This document shows positions 9,338 to 19,426 of a DNA stretch of 64,000 nt, piece by piece. Below the pieces are notes generated by a model. The model did not search any database. It was not told where the DNA came from and saw only the letters and a program-made list of their open reading frames with translations. Numbering within the stretch: position 1 is the stretch's first letter; every line of letters begins with the position of its first letter. The DNA lies in assembly GCA_033064195.1 (NCBI GenBank), contig JARBJD010000174.1, positions 1-64,000 on the forward strand, given 5' to 3'. The DNA is from Blattamonas nauphoetae (taxonomy: Eukaryota; Preaxostyla; Oxymonadida). The translations under genes and the position numbers were made by a program.

Positions 9338-10882
9338 TCAAGAGCGATCTTTTTTCACGTGTTTACCATCAAGTTCTTTGCACTCTCTGAGATGCTTCTC
9401 AAAATCCCTGCTGTAGTTTTTATTCCTCACTTGGAATCCTCTTGATTGACAATATGGACAGAGTTTGTATCCAGTGAGTTTTTCAGGATCGGAAATGAAC
9501 AATACGTGAACAAGAGTTGCAGTGAGTGGAATCATGAGTATTGGAACAACTAGTGCATCATCATTTTCGTTGACATACGATTGGCTTAGAAAATATGTCT
9601 TCTTGTCCTCATCATATTCATAAATGTGAACTGTAATGTTTAGTATTTTCATTGTCTCTTCCATGTCTGATGCAATATCAAATCCAGGATATTGTTGAAG
9701 ATATGGTGTCAATTGATGTGATGTGAGATGGGTTAGATTCTTGCAGACAGCAAACAGTCGGTGTGCTTCAGCATTTCTGGTTTTCGGCGGAATTTTATTC
9801 CCAGGTGTGTCTGGAAGTGTTTTGTGTGAAACGGCTTGAAAGAAACAGATATTGTATGGTGAATCAACGTACTTGATATTGTGTTTCTTAATGTGTTCTG
9901 TAAGAATGGCGTTCGCTTTTCCTGCAACTGGGAATCTGTAAACTGCAACAAGAATTGAATGGAATGCAATGAACATTGTCTTTGTGTCCATCAGAGTTCT
10001 ATCCTGTGATTCTTTGATGAGATTGATCGCATATTTTGAATACTCATTGATGTCTCCTGCACTTCTTATCACAGTTGGAAAACTCTTGGATGTGTTCTCC
10101 AATTCTGGTCTGAAATCCTTGTATGTTGTCTCATCTCTGTCTTTTCTTTCAACGATCTTACCAAAATCAATACTAATCTTGAATGGATGATCCTTTTCTT
10201 TTTCGTAAACAGCTTTGATGAAGGTTGTGATTTCCTCAACATTCTTCAGATGATTATGGAAGTACAGTTGATATGGTTTTCCATTGTCACTCACTTTTTC
10301 GATCTCGTTCTTTTTGAACTTCCTTCGTGCATTTGTCAGACATTCATTAAAGGCAAGTTTGTTTCGTGGTTCAGCGAGTAAGATGCATTGATCAAAACCA
10401 TCAAATTCCTTCACTTTTCTTGATTCCATTTGTTCATTTTTCTTCTGAATGATCAAAAGATTCTTCATCCAGTGATCCATCAATTTCTCTTCAATCGACT
10501 TTAGTTTCCTTGTGATCTTGAACACTTGCTTTTTCAATTCAGTTTCGTTCACTCTTGGATAAGCTTTCATATTTTGGATACTTGCTTTCATTTGTTCATC
10601 AATCCTCTTGTGTTCATGCTGATCTTCTGATGCCATCTGTTGTTGGTTTTCAATTTTGCTCAGAAAGGTTGAAAGAGTCTCGCCAGGAGGTGACTGAAGA
10701 TATCCGACTTCTGGATTCCGAAGCATAGACATGAGAAATGAGTTCTGATGTGCGTAGTTTCTGCTGTTCGGATCATAGATGCGATCACGACCATATTTAT
10801 CCTTGAATTCAAAGGTGGTGTTGGGAAATAGTTGTTTGAGTTTTGTGATGGCAGACACTACAGAGTTCAAAGGAGTTTGCAT
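9338..10882 (-). CDS. Polinton polymerase N-terminal-region protein (OTU-like Cys motif and C2H2 finger)
   Basis: A 514-residue protein just upstream of the polymerase frame and on the same strand. It resembles the long N-terminal region that precedes the exonuclease in Polinton polymerases. Residues about 1-300 are helical and basic, where a terminal-protein-like function would be expected. Near residue 345 is SPYNICFFQAVSH, which recalls the cysteine motif of OTU-like folds. Near residue 480 is a zinc-finger pattern C-P-Y-C followed by H-L-R-E-C. The start ATG at 10882 is clear and lies beside an A/T-rich spacer. The function is inferred from position and motifs. Confidence 0.6.
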   Translation of the reverse strand: MQTPLNSVVSAITKLKQLFPNTTFEFKDKYGRDRIYDPNSRNYAHQNSFLMSMLRNPEVGYLQSPPGETLSTFLSKIENQQQMASEDQHEHKRIDEQMKASIQNMKAYPRVNETELKKQVFKITRKLKSIEEKLMDHWMKNLLIIQKKNEQMESRKVKEFDGFDQCILLAEPRNKLAFNECLTNARRKFKKNEIEKVSDNGKPYQLYFHNHLKNVEEITTFIKAVYEKEKDHPFKISIDFGKIVERKDRDETTYKDFRPELENTSKSFPTVIRSAGDINEYSKYAINLIKESQDRTLMDTKTMFIAFHSILVAVYRFPVAGKANAILTEHIKKHNIKYVDSPYNICFFQAVSHKTLPDTPGNKIPPKTRNAEAHRLFAVCKNLTHLTSHQLTPYLQQYPGFDIASDMEETMKILNITVHIYEYDEDKKTYFLSQSYVNENDDALVVPILMIPLTATLVHVLFISDPEKLTGYKLCPYCQSRGFQVRNKNYSRDFEKHLRECKELDGKHVKKDRS

Positions 10883-10949
10883 TTTAAACAGATTAAAAAA
10901 ACAGAAAAGAAAAAAAGTTTAGCGTTTATTCTGTGTTGTTGGGACATTC

Positions 10950-11560
10950 CAAGAACAGCATCAATACACATGAGTTATGTAATATGACAGCTTTGAACAA
11001 AGAACTAATGACAGATGCTAATTTTGAATAACTATTGACTGTCCAAAAGTGGCCCAGGTGGCCTAGGTGGATCGCAAAATTAAATTGGTTTTTATTTTTG
11101 GGAGGTCCACAGGTCCACAAGTCCACAAGTCCACAAGAGCTCAGAATTGCTCTCAAATTGATGATTCTATACAGCAGTTCTCTTCTGTTTTACTTATAAC
11201 CTAAGACAAATGGAGAAAATTGTAGCATCAAAATAGAAAGTCCACAATACATATGCTTGATGTGCTACGACAGCAATGAGCAAAGAACTAATGACAGATG
11301 CTAATTTTGAATAACTATTGACTGTCCAAAAGTGGCCCAGGTGGCCTAGGTGGATCGCAAAATTAAATTGGTTTTTATTTTTGGGAGGTCCACAGGTCCA
11401 CAAGTCCACAAGTCCACAAGAGCTCAGAATTGCTCTCAAATTGATGATTCTATACAGCAGTTCTCTTCTGTTTTATTAATGACCTAAGTCAAATGGAGAA
11501 AATTGTAGCATCAAAATAGAAAGTCCACAATACACATACTTGATGTAAAATGACAGCTTT
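10950..11560. repeat. Tandem duplication, two units of about 283 bp
   Basis: Two near-identical units follow each other with a 283-bp period; for example the same core starts at 11034 and again at 11317. Each unit holds a core of about 104 bp with stacked short GGTCCACA/AGTCCACA motifs and a T-rich centre. Both units continue into the same flanking sequence (the run beginning gagctcagaattgctc), with a few substitutions. The open frames seen on the minus strand across both units are identical in their first part only because the DNA is duplicated, and they are not counted as genes. Confidence 0.9.
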
Positions 11561-11599
11561 GAGCATAAAAGAAAAACCCACAACGAACAGTTTATTTAT

Positions 11600-11945
11600 T
11601 TCTAACTAGATTGTGGACTTGTGGACCTGTGGACCTGTGGACCTCCCAAAAATAAAAACCAATTTAATTTCGCGATCCACCTAGGCCACCTGGTCCAGTC
11701 AATCGTCATTGGAATATAGCAATGAAATCCAACACTAATTAAAAGATCACAAAAGAAAAGAATAATGTAATATAACAGCAATGAGCTAAACGAAGAGGAA
11801 ACTCATAAATAACATATTTTAATTGTTTCTAACTAGATTGTGGACTTGTGGACTTGTGGACCTGTGGACCTCCCAAAAATCAAAACCAATTTAATTTCAC
11901 GATCCACCTAGGCCACCTGGTCCAGTCAATCGCCATTAGAATATA
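11600..11945. repeat. Second tandem pair of the same core, inverted relative to the first pair
   Basis: The same roughly 95-104-bp core occurs at 11610-11703 and 11837-11932 in the opposite orientation, with a period of about 228 bp and a shared flank beginning taactagattgtgg. With the pair at 11034-11420 this forms a large imperfect inverted arrangement centred near 11560. The core contains gtggacctgtggacc repeats, an A-rich stretch and the end ccacctaggccacctgg. Confidence 0.88.
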
Positions 11946-12062
11946 GCAATGAATTCCAACACCTATTCAACAACCACAACATCCACCATCGTCAATGTCA
12001 TAATCCTTTTTGTCTCTCAGTTATTCTTGTTCATGCAGTGTGTGCAAAAATAAATGGTCAAC

Positions 12063-12668
12063 TTATTCCTCAACTTTAGAGCTGTTTGTTTTGCCTCTTA
12101 GGTGTGGTTTTCTCTTTGCTTTAAACCATTCATCAAGTCTCACTTTGTAAACTTTCTCTTCTCCAATAACCCGATAGTGAAAAGGAACCATGACTTTCTG
12201 GTACTCACCAACGAGCTCACAATTGTATTTTCTCAATTCGTTTTCCACAAATGATTGAGTGTAGTGTTTGCGCTTCTTCTCATGTGTTCTTACTCCTTTC
12301 ATCCAGTCTGATGGTTTAATCCTCCATTCAACTCCTTCATGAAGATATCTCACCACAGACTCTGATCTTTTGTATTCATCAACAAGTTCACAATTCTCAC
12401 TGTGTAGGGACTCAATGAATTTCTCTTTCGTGCAACAGTCATCAAATCGATGATACAGAGTGGGATTTCGATGCGGTCGTGCTCCTTTCACGAATGATGT
12501 GATGTACACTTGATAAATGTCATCAGGTTTCTCTTCAGTGGCATATTCAAAAGTTCCCTGTGTCAGATACGATGTCCCACGTCGATTCAGGACAGGCTCA
12601 GTGATCAGAATCAAATGTTCATTATTTAAGATGTCAATTAGTTTGCTTGGTGTTAAGAGGTTTGTCAT
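12063..12668 (-). CDS. Element cargo protein with internal repeats, unknown function
   Basis: A 201-residue protein, the last gene assigned to the element. It shows about three loosely repeated blocks built around a short helix and a Tyr-x-Cys-Glu-Leu type strand (for example KYNCELVGEY near residue 152 and NCELVDEY near 92), followed by a basic block. This layout resembles the small repeat domains often found next to homing-endonuclease-like genes in large viruses, but no named family is claimed. A degraded relative lies at 22260-22560. The start ATG at 12668 is preceded by an A/T-rich spacer like those of other element genes. Confidence 0.55.
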   Translation of the reverse strand: MTNLLTPSKLIDILNNEHLILITEPVLNRRGTSYLTQGTFEYATEEKPDDIYQVYITSFVKGARPHRNPTLYHRFDDCCTKEKFIESLHSENCELVDEYKRSESVVRYLHEGVEWRIKPSDWMKGVRTHEKKRKHYTQSFVENELRKYNCELVGEYQKVMVPFHYRVIGEEKVYKVRLDEWFKAKRKPHLRGKTNSSKVEE

Positions 12669-12719
12669 TTTATACTAATTAAAAAATTGAAAAATAAAAA
12701 AAGTTTAACGTTTATTCTT

Positions 12720-13100
12720 GAAGTCTGCAAAACAAACCGAACAAAAATAATCGAAGAGAAGAGCCTTCCCACGTTCGTACGAGCTTCCTATAGACACCCC
12801 GATACTCCTTTGGGGATCGTTCTATCGCGATCCTTCTAAATGACTGCTGCTGGCGAAGTCCTTGAAGGGTTAAGTCTTGGGTGGGCATGATTTACGGGCA
12901 CATCTAAGTGCTGCCAACATGAACCCCGGGGACAATCTTTCGATCATCCGTCTCCAATCCAACCTCCAAATCGTTCTACGCATCAGTCACCAGGGCACCA
13001 TTTTGCCTGAGTATCTTGGAACATTACGTCGAGGGCTCAATACTTGAACTTGGCCAGTACCTCCTCTTCATATACAAATTAAAAAATCAGAAAGTTAAAA
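12720..13100 (+). pseudogene. Degraded copy of the cargo gene seen at 21900-22256
   Basis: About 280 bp (12795-13075) match 21936-22250 closely at the DNA level, including the stretches ccccggggacaatctttcg and cgttctacgcatcagtcac. The copy at 21900-22256 has an open frame; this one is decayed. It stands head to head with the cargo gene at 12063-12668. It is treated here as a fossil, and no function is recognised. Confidence 0.7.
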
Positions 13101-13440
13101 AAGTTTAACGTTTATTTTTGGATCACCCATATCTCAGGAACTACTGCTCAGATCACTCTGAAAACATCAGAAATGAACTCAGCAGATCGGGATTGACCTT
13201 GGAAGAGGTTTGTGTGGTCGAAGCTCAAAATTGGATTTTTCAAACTTTGGATCTCCTCTTCATATACAAATTAAAAAAATCGATAAAAAATGAATCAGCG
13301 TTAATTTTGAGATCACCCATAACTCCCGAAATACTTCTCAGATCACACGAAACACGTCGTATCTAAACTCGTCAGACCGATATTAACGTTGTCAGAACAA
13401 TTTTGGATGGTCTCAAAAATTAAGGTTAATTTTAAAAAAT
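13100..13440. repeat. Two diverged units sharing a TTGGATCACCCATA-type start
   Basis: A unit starting near 13116 (ttggatcacccatatctc) recurs near 13309 (ttgagatcacccataact), and each continues with related sequence. The spacer ttcatatacaaattaaaaaa appears before each unit, at about 13068 and 13258. A related short run (aacgttaattttg) occurs at 22262. These are non-coding, decayed repeats, and no gene is supported here. Confidence 0.6.
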
Positions 13441-13457
13441 CAATTTTTTATTTCCTT

Positions 13458-14062
13458 TTATAGTGGTGTCACCAATACGTTCGATGTCAACAATTCGTGC
13501 TTTTTTCTGGAATTATCACTTTTGGTCAAACTAAGAAAAAAATAAAATTTTAGAATTTTCTTCCCACTGGATCCTGAGAAAACCTCAAAACACGTTATAC
13601 AGCGAAACGCCACACATTTTCCAAACTTTCGACGATCATTTTTCCATATCCAGACATCCGTTTGAGACCGAAGAAAAAGCATTATTTTCGTAAACATATC
13701 GATAAAAGACACTCAAAAAAATAAAAAATTTTTTCCCATGATATTTTTCTGGGCGAAAAACAGCCTTGTTTCATATCGTCCCAGATACCCATGATTTTTT
13801 TCCAATTTTTTTTCAAAATGTTCATTTCACCAAACAAACGTTTCAGTGGAAAATTTCATCAAAATCGGTTCACAGGTTGTGAAGTTAAGACGAGAACACA
13901 TGAAAAAAGTGGTTAAAATGAGCTATTGTGAGGTTTTCTCGGGATCCAGTGGGAAGAAAATTCTAATCTTTTATTTTTTTCTTAGTTTGACCAAAAGTGA
14001 TCATTCCAGAAAAAAGCACGAATTGTTGACATGGAACGTATTGGTGACGCCACTATTATAGT
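13458..14062. mobile_element. MITE-like DNA transposon with about 135-bp terminal inverted repeats
   Basis: The left end (13458-13593) starts tagtggtgtcaccaatacg and returns as an inverted copy at about 13925-14062 with a few mismatches. Both ends include the block reading tttggtcaaactaag inward. The bases just outside both ends read TTA, which fits a 3-bp target-site duplication as in PIF/Harbinger elements; a TA target is an alternative. The inside is A/T-rich and carries no transposase. Total length is about 605 bp. Related, more diverged copies lie at about 14970-15640 and 19426-20012. Confidence 0.7.
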
Positions 14063-14164
14063 GATGAAAAAAGTGAAAAAATCATTTTTGACCAAAACAA
14101 TCCATGGATGCCGTAGATGCATGGGGAGGTAGTGCACGTCATTCTGGTGCATTCTGAGCGTTCC

Positions 14165-14296
14165 CCTGCGCCGTGGACTTTGTGGACTTGTGGACCTTCG
14201 CGAAGCTTAGGCTCTTTAGAGCCGATGTGGACCTCCAAAAATAAAAAACCAATTTGATTTCGCGATCCACCTGGGCCACCTGGTCCAGTCAATTGG
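14165..14296. repeat. Isolated copy of the Polinton-side repeat core
   Basis: A fifth copy of the repeat core found at 11.0-11.9 kb, in the orientation of the 11.6-11.9 kb pair. It carries the stacked tgtggacttgtggacc motif, the A-rich centre and the end cacctgggccacctggtcc. A 40-bp insertion splits the first part. Just downstream at about 14371 stands a spacer of the type seen before element genes, but no gene follows it. Confidence 0.75.
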
Positions 14297-14299
14297 ATT

Positions 14300-14970
14300 G
14301 ATGTACAACATCGACATGATCGTGCCGATTGATTTGACCCTGAATCGTCTGCAATCCATTTTTGGAGCTCATTTTATCAAAATAAAGTAAGAATCAGGTC
14401 CAAAATTCATCAAAATCGAAGTGTCAGGAAATGTATGTTTTTGAGGTCAAAAGTGATTTATTCCGTGTTATTGGCGATCTAGATAGGTATCGATTTCCGT
14501 CTTCTATACTACTCTCCAATGCGATCTAACATCCTGAACTGAATTGTACTTCCCGAACAAAAGGATAGCATGAACTCTCTGCTTGAGAGTGAGTCTTTCA
14601 GGCATAGAACACAGAAAACAACTTTTCTACAGTTTATCTCTGACATGACGCGGTGGTGTAAAGCATTCTGGAAAATAAATTATAGAGATGATATCATGAA
14701 GAATTGAAGAGAGAAATTTGTGTCTGTGATATCATTCCCCCGATTGACATTTCATCCTGGACACCCTGTAGGGGTGTCAGAAACTTTTGTCCCATCGTTC
14801 ATCTCACTTAGACCAACCAGAACATTTCTCGGCATCAAGCAATTAGCTAAAAAACGTATATTAACACAAAACACCGAAACGGAAGATATGTCTGTCGAAA
14901 TATCTAATGTCAGCGACAATGGTGGAAGAGTAGTGTCAATAAAGCACGCCATGTCAATAATTCACGATCT
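14300..14970. other. Stretch without a supported gene
   Basis: No frame in this 670-bp stretch looks coding. The only open frame of note (about 93 codons, 14720-15001, plus strand) runs into the MITE-related copy that follows and has no recognisable domain. Composition is mildly A/T-rich. Confidence 0.5.
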
Positions 14971-15640
14971 GTTAAGGATAAATCACAATTGGTCTAACTA
15001 AGAAAAAAATAAAATTTTAGATTTATTTGACGACAAAAATCTGAAAGTGCCTCATAACGCCCTATAGGAAAACACACACAGTTTTTGAAACTTTTTGGGG
15101 TCATTTCTCCACGACCAGACATCTGTTTTGGACCGAAGAAAAAGCGTTTTTTATCGTATATAAATCGATCAAAGACTCTCAAAAAAATATAAAAAAAAGC
15201 CCATGAAATTTTGCTTGGCAAAAAAGAGTTTTTTTTCACATCTTCCCTGATACCCTTTATTTTTTTAAAATTTTGTTCGAGAAAAGAATTTTTTGAAAAT
15301 ATACTGACAAAAAAATGTTGGGTATTTGGTAAGTTGCGAAAAAACGTTATTATTCTCGACAAAAAATGGTATGGGAAAATAAATGGAATTTTTTGGTGAG
15401 TCGTTTTTTGATATATTCACGATAAAAATGCTTTTTATTTATTTTTAAAACGGATATCTGGTTGTGGAGATACGAGCTGAAAATGTTTGAAACAATGCTA
15501 GTATTCCTGCTGTATCCAGTAATTTGAGGTTTTATCCGATTCGCCCTGATAGCAATTTCTAAAAGTTTGTTTTTTCTTCGTTTGACCAAAATGGTTTGAT
15601 TCAGCCCCAGGTTCCGGGTTGTTGACACTGACCGGGTTAA
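14970..15640. mobile_element. Diverged copy of the MITE family
   Basis: The left part (about 14990-15190) matches the left part of the element at 13458-14062, including the gaccgaagaaaaagcg run and the inward ctaagaaaaaaataaaattttag. The right part (about 15380-15620) holds the inverted counterpart ending near gtttgaccaaaatgg. The ends are too eroded to define a target-site duplication. No coding capacity is seen. Confidence 0.55.
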
Positions 15641-16950
15641 TGACAAACCTATTAGTTGGTCCATTATTGTCCCACCCCGAAAAGATCGTGAATTATTGAT
15701 TTTCGTGCTTTATTGACGTCATTATTAGTTGCAGGAGATGCAAGTGATTCTGACCTAACTTGGAAGACAGGAATTGAATCGGCCATTTGTCGAAGGTTTT
15801 CAATCACAATGTTTTGCTCGTTCTCAGTCCGAGAAAGGAGTTGGTGTTTGAGGTTGTCTCCCTTGGAATCGAATAAAGTGAAAACGGAAGAGGTATTGTC
15901 TGTGATAGTCTGTGGAGATGTGATGGAATCTAGAAAATATTGTGTAGAGAGAATAGCTCGTGGTATTTCTTGATTGTTGTTTCTTCTGATCGCCAATTCG
16001 CAACGGCATTCGATTCCATAAGCGGTTCAATCGAAGTTGTTGCATTGATTTAGAGTGACTTGAATTTAGTGTGACTTGTATTGTTCGTTGGAGATATGAT
16101 AGAGCGAACACACAAACATAAAGCAGTTGTTCTTTGAGGAGCTGTTCATTGATGATTGACGGAGGTAGTGACACACGATCCATCAATTCTGTCTCTTCAA
16201 CCGACTTGAAAATAAGTTTGTCGTGATTGATGATTCTGGAGAAGAATGTATCAACCGAGAATTTGTTCCGATCCAAAAATGATTACAATGAAGGATACCC
16301 CCCTCGGGTTAAGTTTTGTGAACTGATGCGGTGCTGATGTCAGTCCGAAGCACAGTGTTTGTTGAATGAAGGCTTCCCAGCCGAGAGATCTAGCTCCTCC
16401 TTTCCCTCTTTCACAGCCTATCAAAAAACTCTGTTTGTGTTCTGAACTAGTCATCAACCATACCTGATCGTCAAGCCAAACACAGCTCTTCAGATGCTGT
16501 GCGAGCTGTTGGGATGTGGTGGATCGAGGCGTGTTTTGCTTCAACTACGCAAGTACATTCGCTATTTTCTCTGCCGAGTGTTCTTTGCAGTCCAGACTTT
16601 AATTCCACCGCTCATCTATCGCGTCCACGCCCGAACTCTCCAACAGAGACGCATCCTTATCGATAAAGGGCTGGACGACTTTAATTCCGATGGAAAACGC
16701 ACCTTGTTTCTCTGATGGTTGATAGAGTCAATTGCATAGTGATGACTCAGGAGTACAATCAGGATTCTCTTAACATGGAGGAAACGAACGACATTGAACA
16801 TTTCTGCTTATACACCGTGCGATCGGCTCACGACACAATTGAAGCGATGATGATATTGAGAAACATTGTACCAACCGAAAGCAACACATCGGTTGTCGTT
16901 TCTTTGGGAGAAATCTTAAAACAGTGAAACGTTTTCACCTCTCTATCAAA
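15640..16950 (-). mobile_element. Scrambled retroelement relic (reverse transcriptase pieces)
   Basis: On the minus strand near 16310-16350 the translation contains CFGLTSAPHQFTK, a typical reverse-transcriptase palm motif of Ty3-like and DIRS-like elements. Near 16460-16490 it contains VWLDD, the usual catalytic-box region. The two lie in the order opposite to the normal one, so the segment is rearranged. Helical frames at 15664-16276 may be remains of the first gene of the same element. It is an old, broken copy with many breaks. The family cannot be fixed beyond a retroelement of the LTR or tyrosine-recombinase type. Confidence 0.45.
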
Positions 16951-17440
16951 AGATCAAGTTGTGAAGTTCGTAGAACCAGAACACGACAATAAGTAGTCAA
17001 TCAAAATGAGAAAGAAGAGAGAATACATTCACTTGGGGAGTCTAGAAGCCTATGTGATATGAATTTTTACTCCGAGAAAATTGAAACAAACCAAAAACGT
17101 CACGTGAACACGAGAGCTGAGTTCGATGTAGTAGATGTCGAGAAAACTCATGAAAAAATTCATACTTTCTGAAACCGCTATATCACACAAGATATGGAAT
17201 TTGCCTGAAAGATAAGAAAGTACATAGCGAGAAAAGTGATGCATGGTACATACGTTTTCAACTTTCTGAAGAAGATGGTCTGATGAAAATCAAAGAGAAT
17301 ACTGAAGGGCAATTGCATACATATTTCCCATTCAAATTTAGCGGGCGAATTTGTTCTCTCAGTATTTTTGGACAAATCGATCTTCAGCCTCGATGGTTTG
17401 ATCATCCCTTCTCGTTCCTGATGTCTCTAAACCGTTTGAT
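16950..17440. other. Stretch without a supported gene
   Basis: A/T-rich DNA with short unrelated frames on both strands and no domain, repeat or splice-supported exon that could be recognised. Confidence 0.4.
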
Positions 17441-18560
17441 TTTGGTGTGTTTCTCTTTCTACTTTCACATTTGTTCTCTTTTCTTTTTTGATTCTTCATT
17501 CTCGTTCTCGATCATTCACTTTTTTCTTCTCCTCTCGTTCAGGTACACAACTTGGTTTTATGAACAAAACTTTCGTTTCCCACTTCTTTTCGACAGGTTT
17601 GCTCTATTTTTGCTTTCATTCTTTCCTAAAACACATTCTCGTACCAGATCGGATCGAACCAAACTCAACCTCGGATCTTGGGTACACAGGTGTGTTTTAT
17701 CTCCCAAAAGTACGTCTCTCGTGATGTACCAAACAGGTTTGCTCTTCTTTTTTGTTCATCTCTTTATAAAACTTTCTCTCGTACCCAATCTGCGTGATCG
17801 TCCATCGTTGGTACACAAGTGTGTTTTATCTCTGAAAAGTGTGTCACTCATGATTTTACGAACAGGTTTGCTCTCTTTTTTTATGAATTAGTTTATAAGA
17901 CACAGTCATGTACCAGATTGTTTCACTTCACTTTTGTCATTCACTTTTTTGGTACACCACTTCACTATATCCTCTCATTTTCACTTCATTGTCATTTATT
18001 TTTCATTGTCTCTCACTTTTTTCAAAAATTAAAATTTAAAATGACGTGAACACAATTTTGATCCTCATCTTTGTTCGAGAAACATCGTGATTCATCGATA
18101 AAATTGTATGCGTTGGTACACCACTTTGTTTTACTTTGATTCAACTTTCATTTCACCTTTTCCACTTCACTACTCTTCGATTTATGCTCTTCATTTTTTC
18201 TAGAACACACTGGTGTACCAACAAAACGCGATCTGAAGTGATCGTCAAGATCAGGTACACCACTTCACCATATCGTTTCATTTCACAACTATTTGATTTC
18301 AATTCTCTTTTTTTATCAAAACAAGGTAGATCACAGAACGAAAAATGTTTGATCGTCAAGATCAAAACGAACTCTCAGATCTGATAAGTCACTTCACTTT
18401 ATCCCTTCAAACATTGTTTCACTTCACAATTTTGATCTCTAAATTAACATTTTTGATCTAATCTTTCATAAAACAAAGTGATGCACCAACGAGATTCAAT
18501 CTGAAATGATCGGTGAGATCTGGTACTGAATGTGTTTTATCGTTTAGTTTTCACTTCTGT
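17440..18560. repeat. T-rich degenerate tandem repeat, period about 130-140 bp
   Basis: The plus strand is strongly T/C-rich. The motif ggtttgctct recurs at about 17596, 17736 and 17865, each time followed by a T-run and preceded by a ggtaca..gtgtgttttatc block. Further downstream the block ggtacaccacttcac recurs at about 17951, 18114 and 18255. The open frames across it are low in complexity (Phe, Ser, Leu, His) and differ between units, so they are taken as by-products of T-richness. Confidence 0.6.
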
Positions 18561-19426
18561 TACACAGTTTCCAATCGTTCTCTCTTTTTTTCTAGAAATA
18601 TCATCAACAATTGACATGTTTCCGGAGACACCGGGTGAGTTTCGGAACAGAACAAAAGTTCATTTCAAAGGGTTTTCCCTTCATTTCTTTCCATATCGAT
18701 ACCACCCAATAAAAAGAGAAATGGATGAGAATTATTGACATCAGAGAAAAGTTCGAGGATCCAAATCATTTGAGAATCTAAAGAGACAATTGATTCGGAT
18801 ACGTTGACTTGGAGGATCTAGCCTGGTTTCAGCGGACTGATGGAAAGTTACGATAAATGATGTAATCTATTGCCGTTTCACCGAAACTCATGGTCCCTGA
18901 TTCAATTGAACTCAATACAGCTGACAATGAGAACGGTGTCTTCGTTTTCCCAATGTAACCTCCTCGATACATGGAGTGGGAAGACCTGTCCTGGAAAGAA
19001 CGTGAATGGATGAACACAGATCGATCTCACTCGAAAGGGGCCGAGACAACCGCACTAGGGGTCACAGGAATTCACCATGGACTGCTACCTCACTGGTGAA
19101 TGTCCAACAAACACAGTCCAAGAACTACCCTCACGACACTCCGCAGCTTCAAAGCCTTCTATCTCTCTGGGAGCAATACGATCCAAACATTCACGACATC
19201 ACACAACTCCCAAGGTTGAACCAATCGATCGTGTCGATTGCAGAAACTAGTTATCCCTTGGATTCTGTTCAACTGTACAAGATGACTGATTTTCTGCCCA
19301 CTCACTGTTATAGTACTGTGACAAAAGCGCCGAAATTCATTTCACCGTCAGAAAAGGGTTTTTTCTGAGAAATGAAGTTTTGGTGAGTAAATAATCCTGA
19401 AGAAAAGAGTGAGAAAAGATTCTGAT
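18560..19426. other. Stretch without a supported gene
   Basis: The only sizeable frame is 19006-19368 on the plus strand (120 codons), with no recognisable domain or usual upstream signals. It may be a piece of a decayed element, as the flanking DNA is all repeat-derived. Confidence 0.35.

Larger units (their letters stand above)
1..12720. mobile_element. Polinton/Maverick element, left end outside window
   Basis: The stretch carries the hallmark Polinton gene set: a double-jelly-roll-type capsid gene, a packaging ATPase, a retroviral-like integrase and a protein-primed family B DNA polymerase, plus small virion-type genes. All genes but the ATPase lie on the minus strand. The leftmost 221 bp and the capsid gene run into the window edge, so the left terminus is not seen. 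The right limit is uncertain; it is placed after the cargo gene that ends at 12668, because the A/T-rich spacer motif found before the other element genes also precedes that gene. The coding part looks largely whole and long frames are open, which suggests a recent insertion. The right part holds arrays of about 100-bp repeats that could belong to the terminal region. Confidence 0.85.

Noticed and set aside
10926-11439. Two minus-strand frames of 76 and 81 codons with identical starts
   Set aside because: The identity is due to the 283-bp tandem duplication of DNA; the frames are short, Cys/Trp-rich and diverge right after the duplicated part.
17283-18049. Phe/Ser/Leu-rich plus-strand frames of up to 202 codons
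   Set aside because: They arise from T-rich tandem repeat DNA; repeated units give different frames and no domain.
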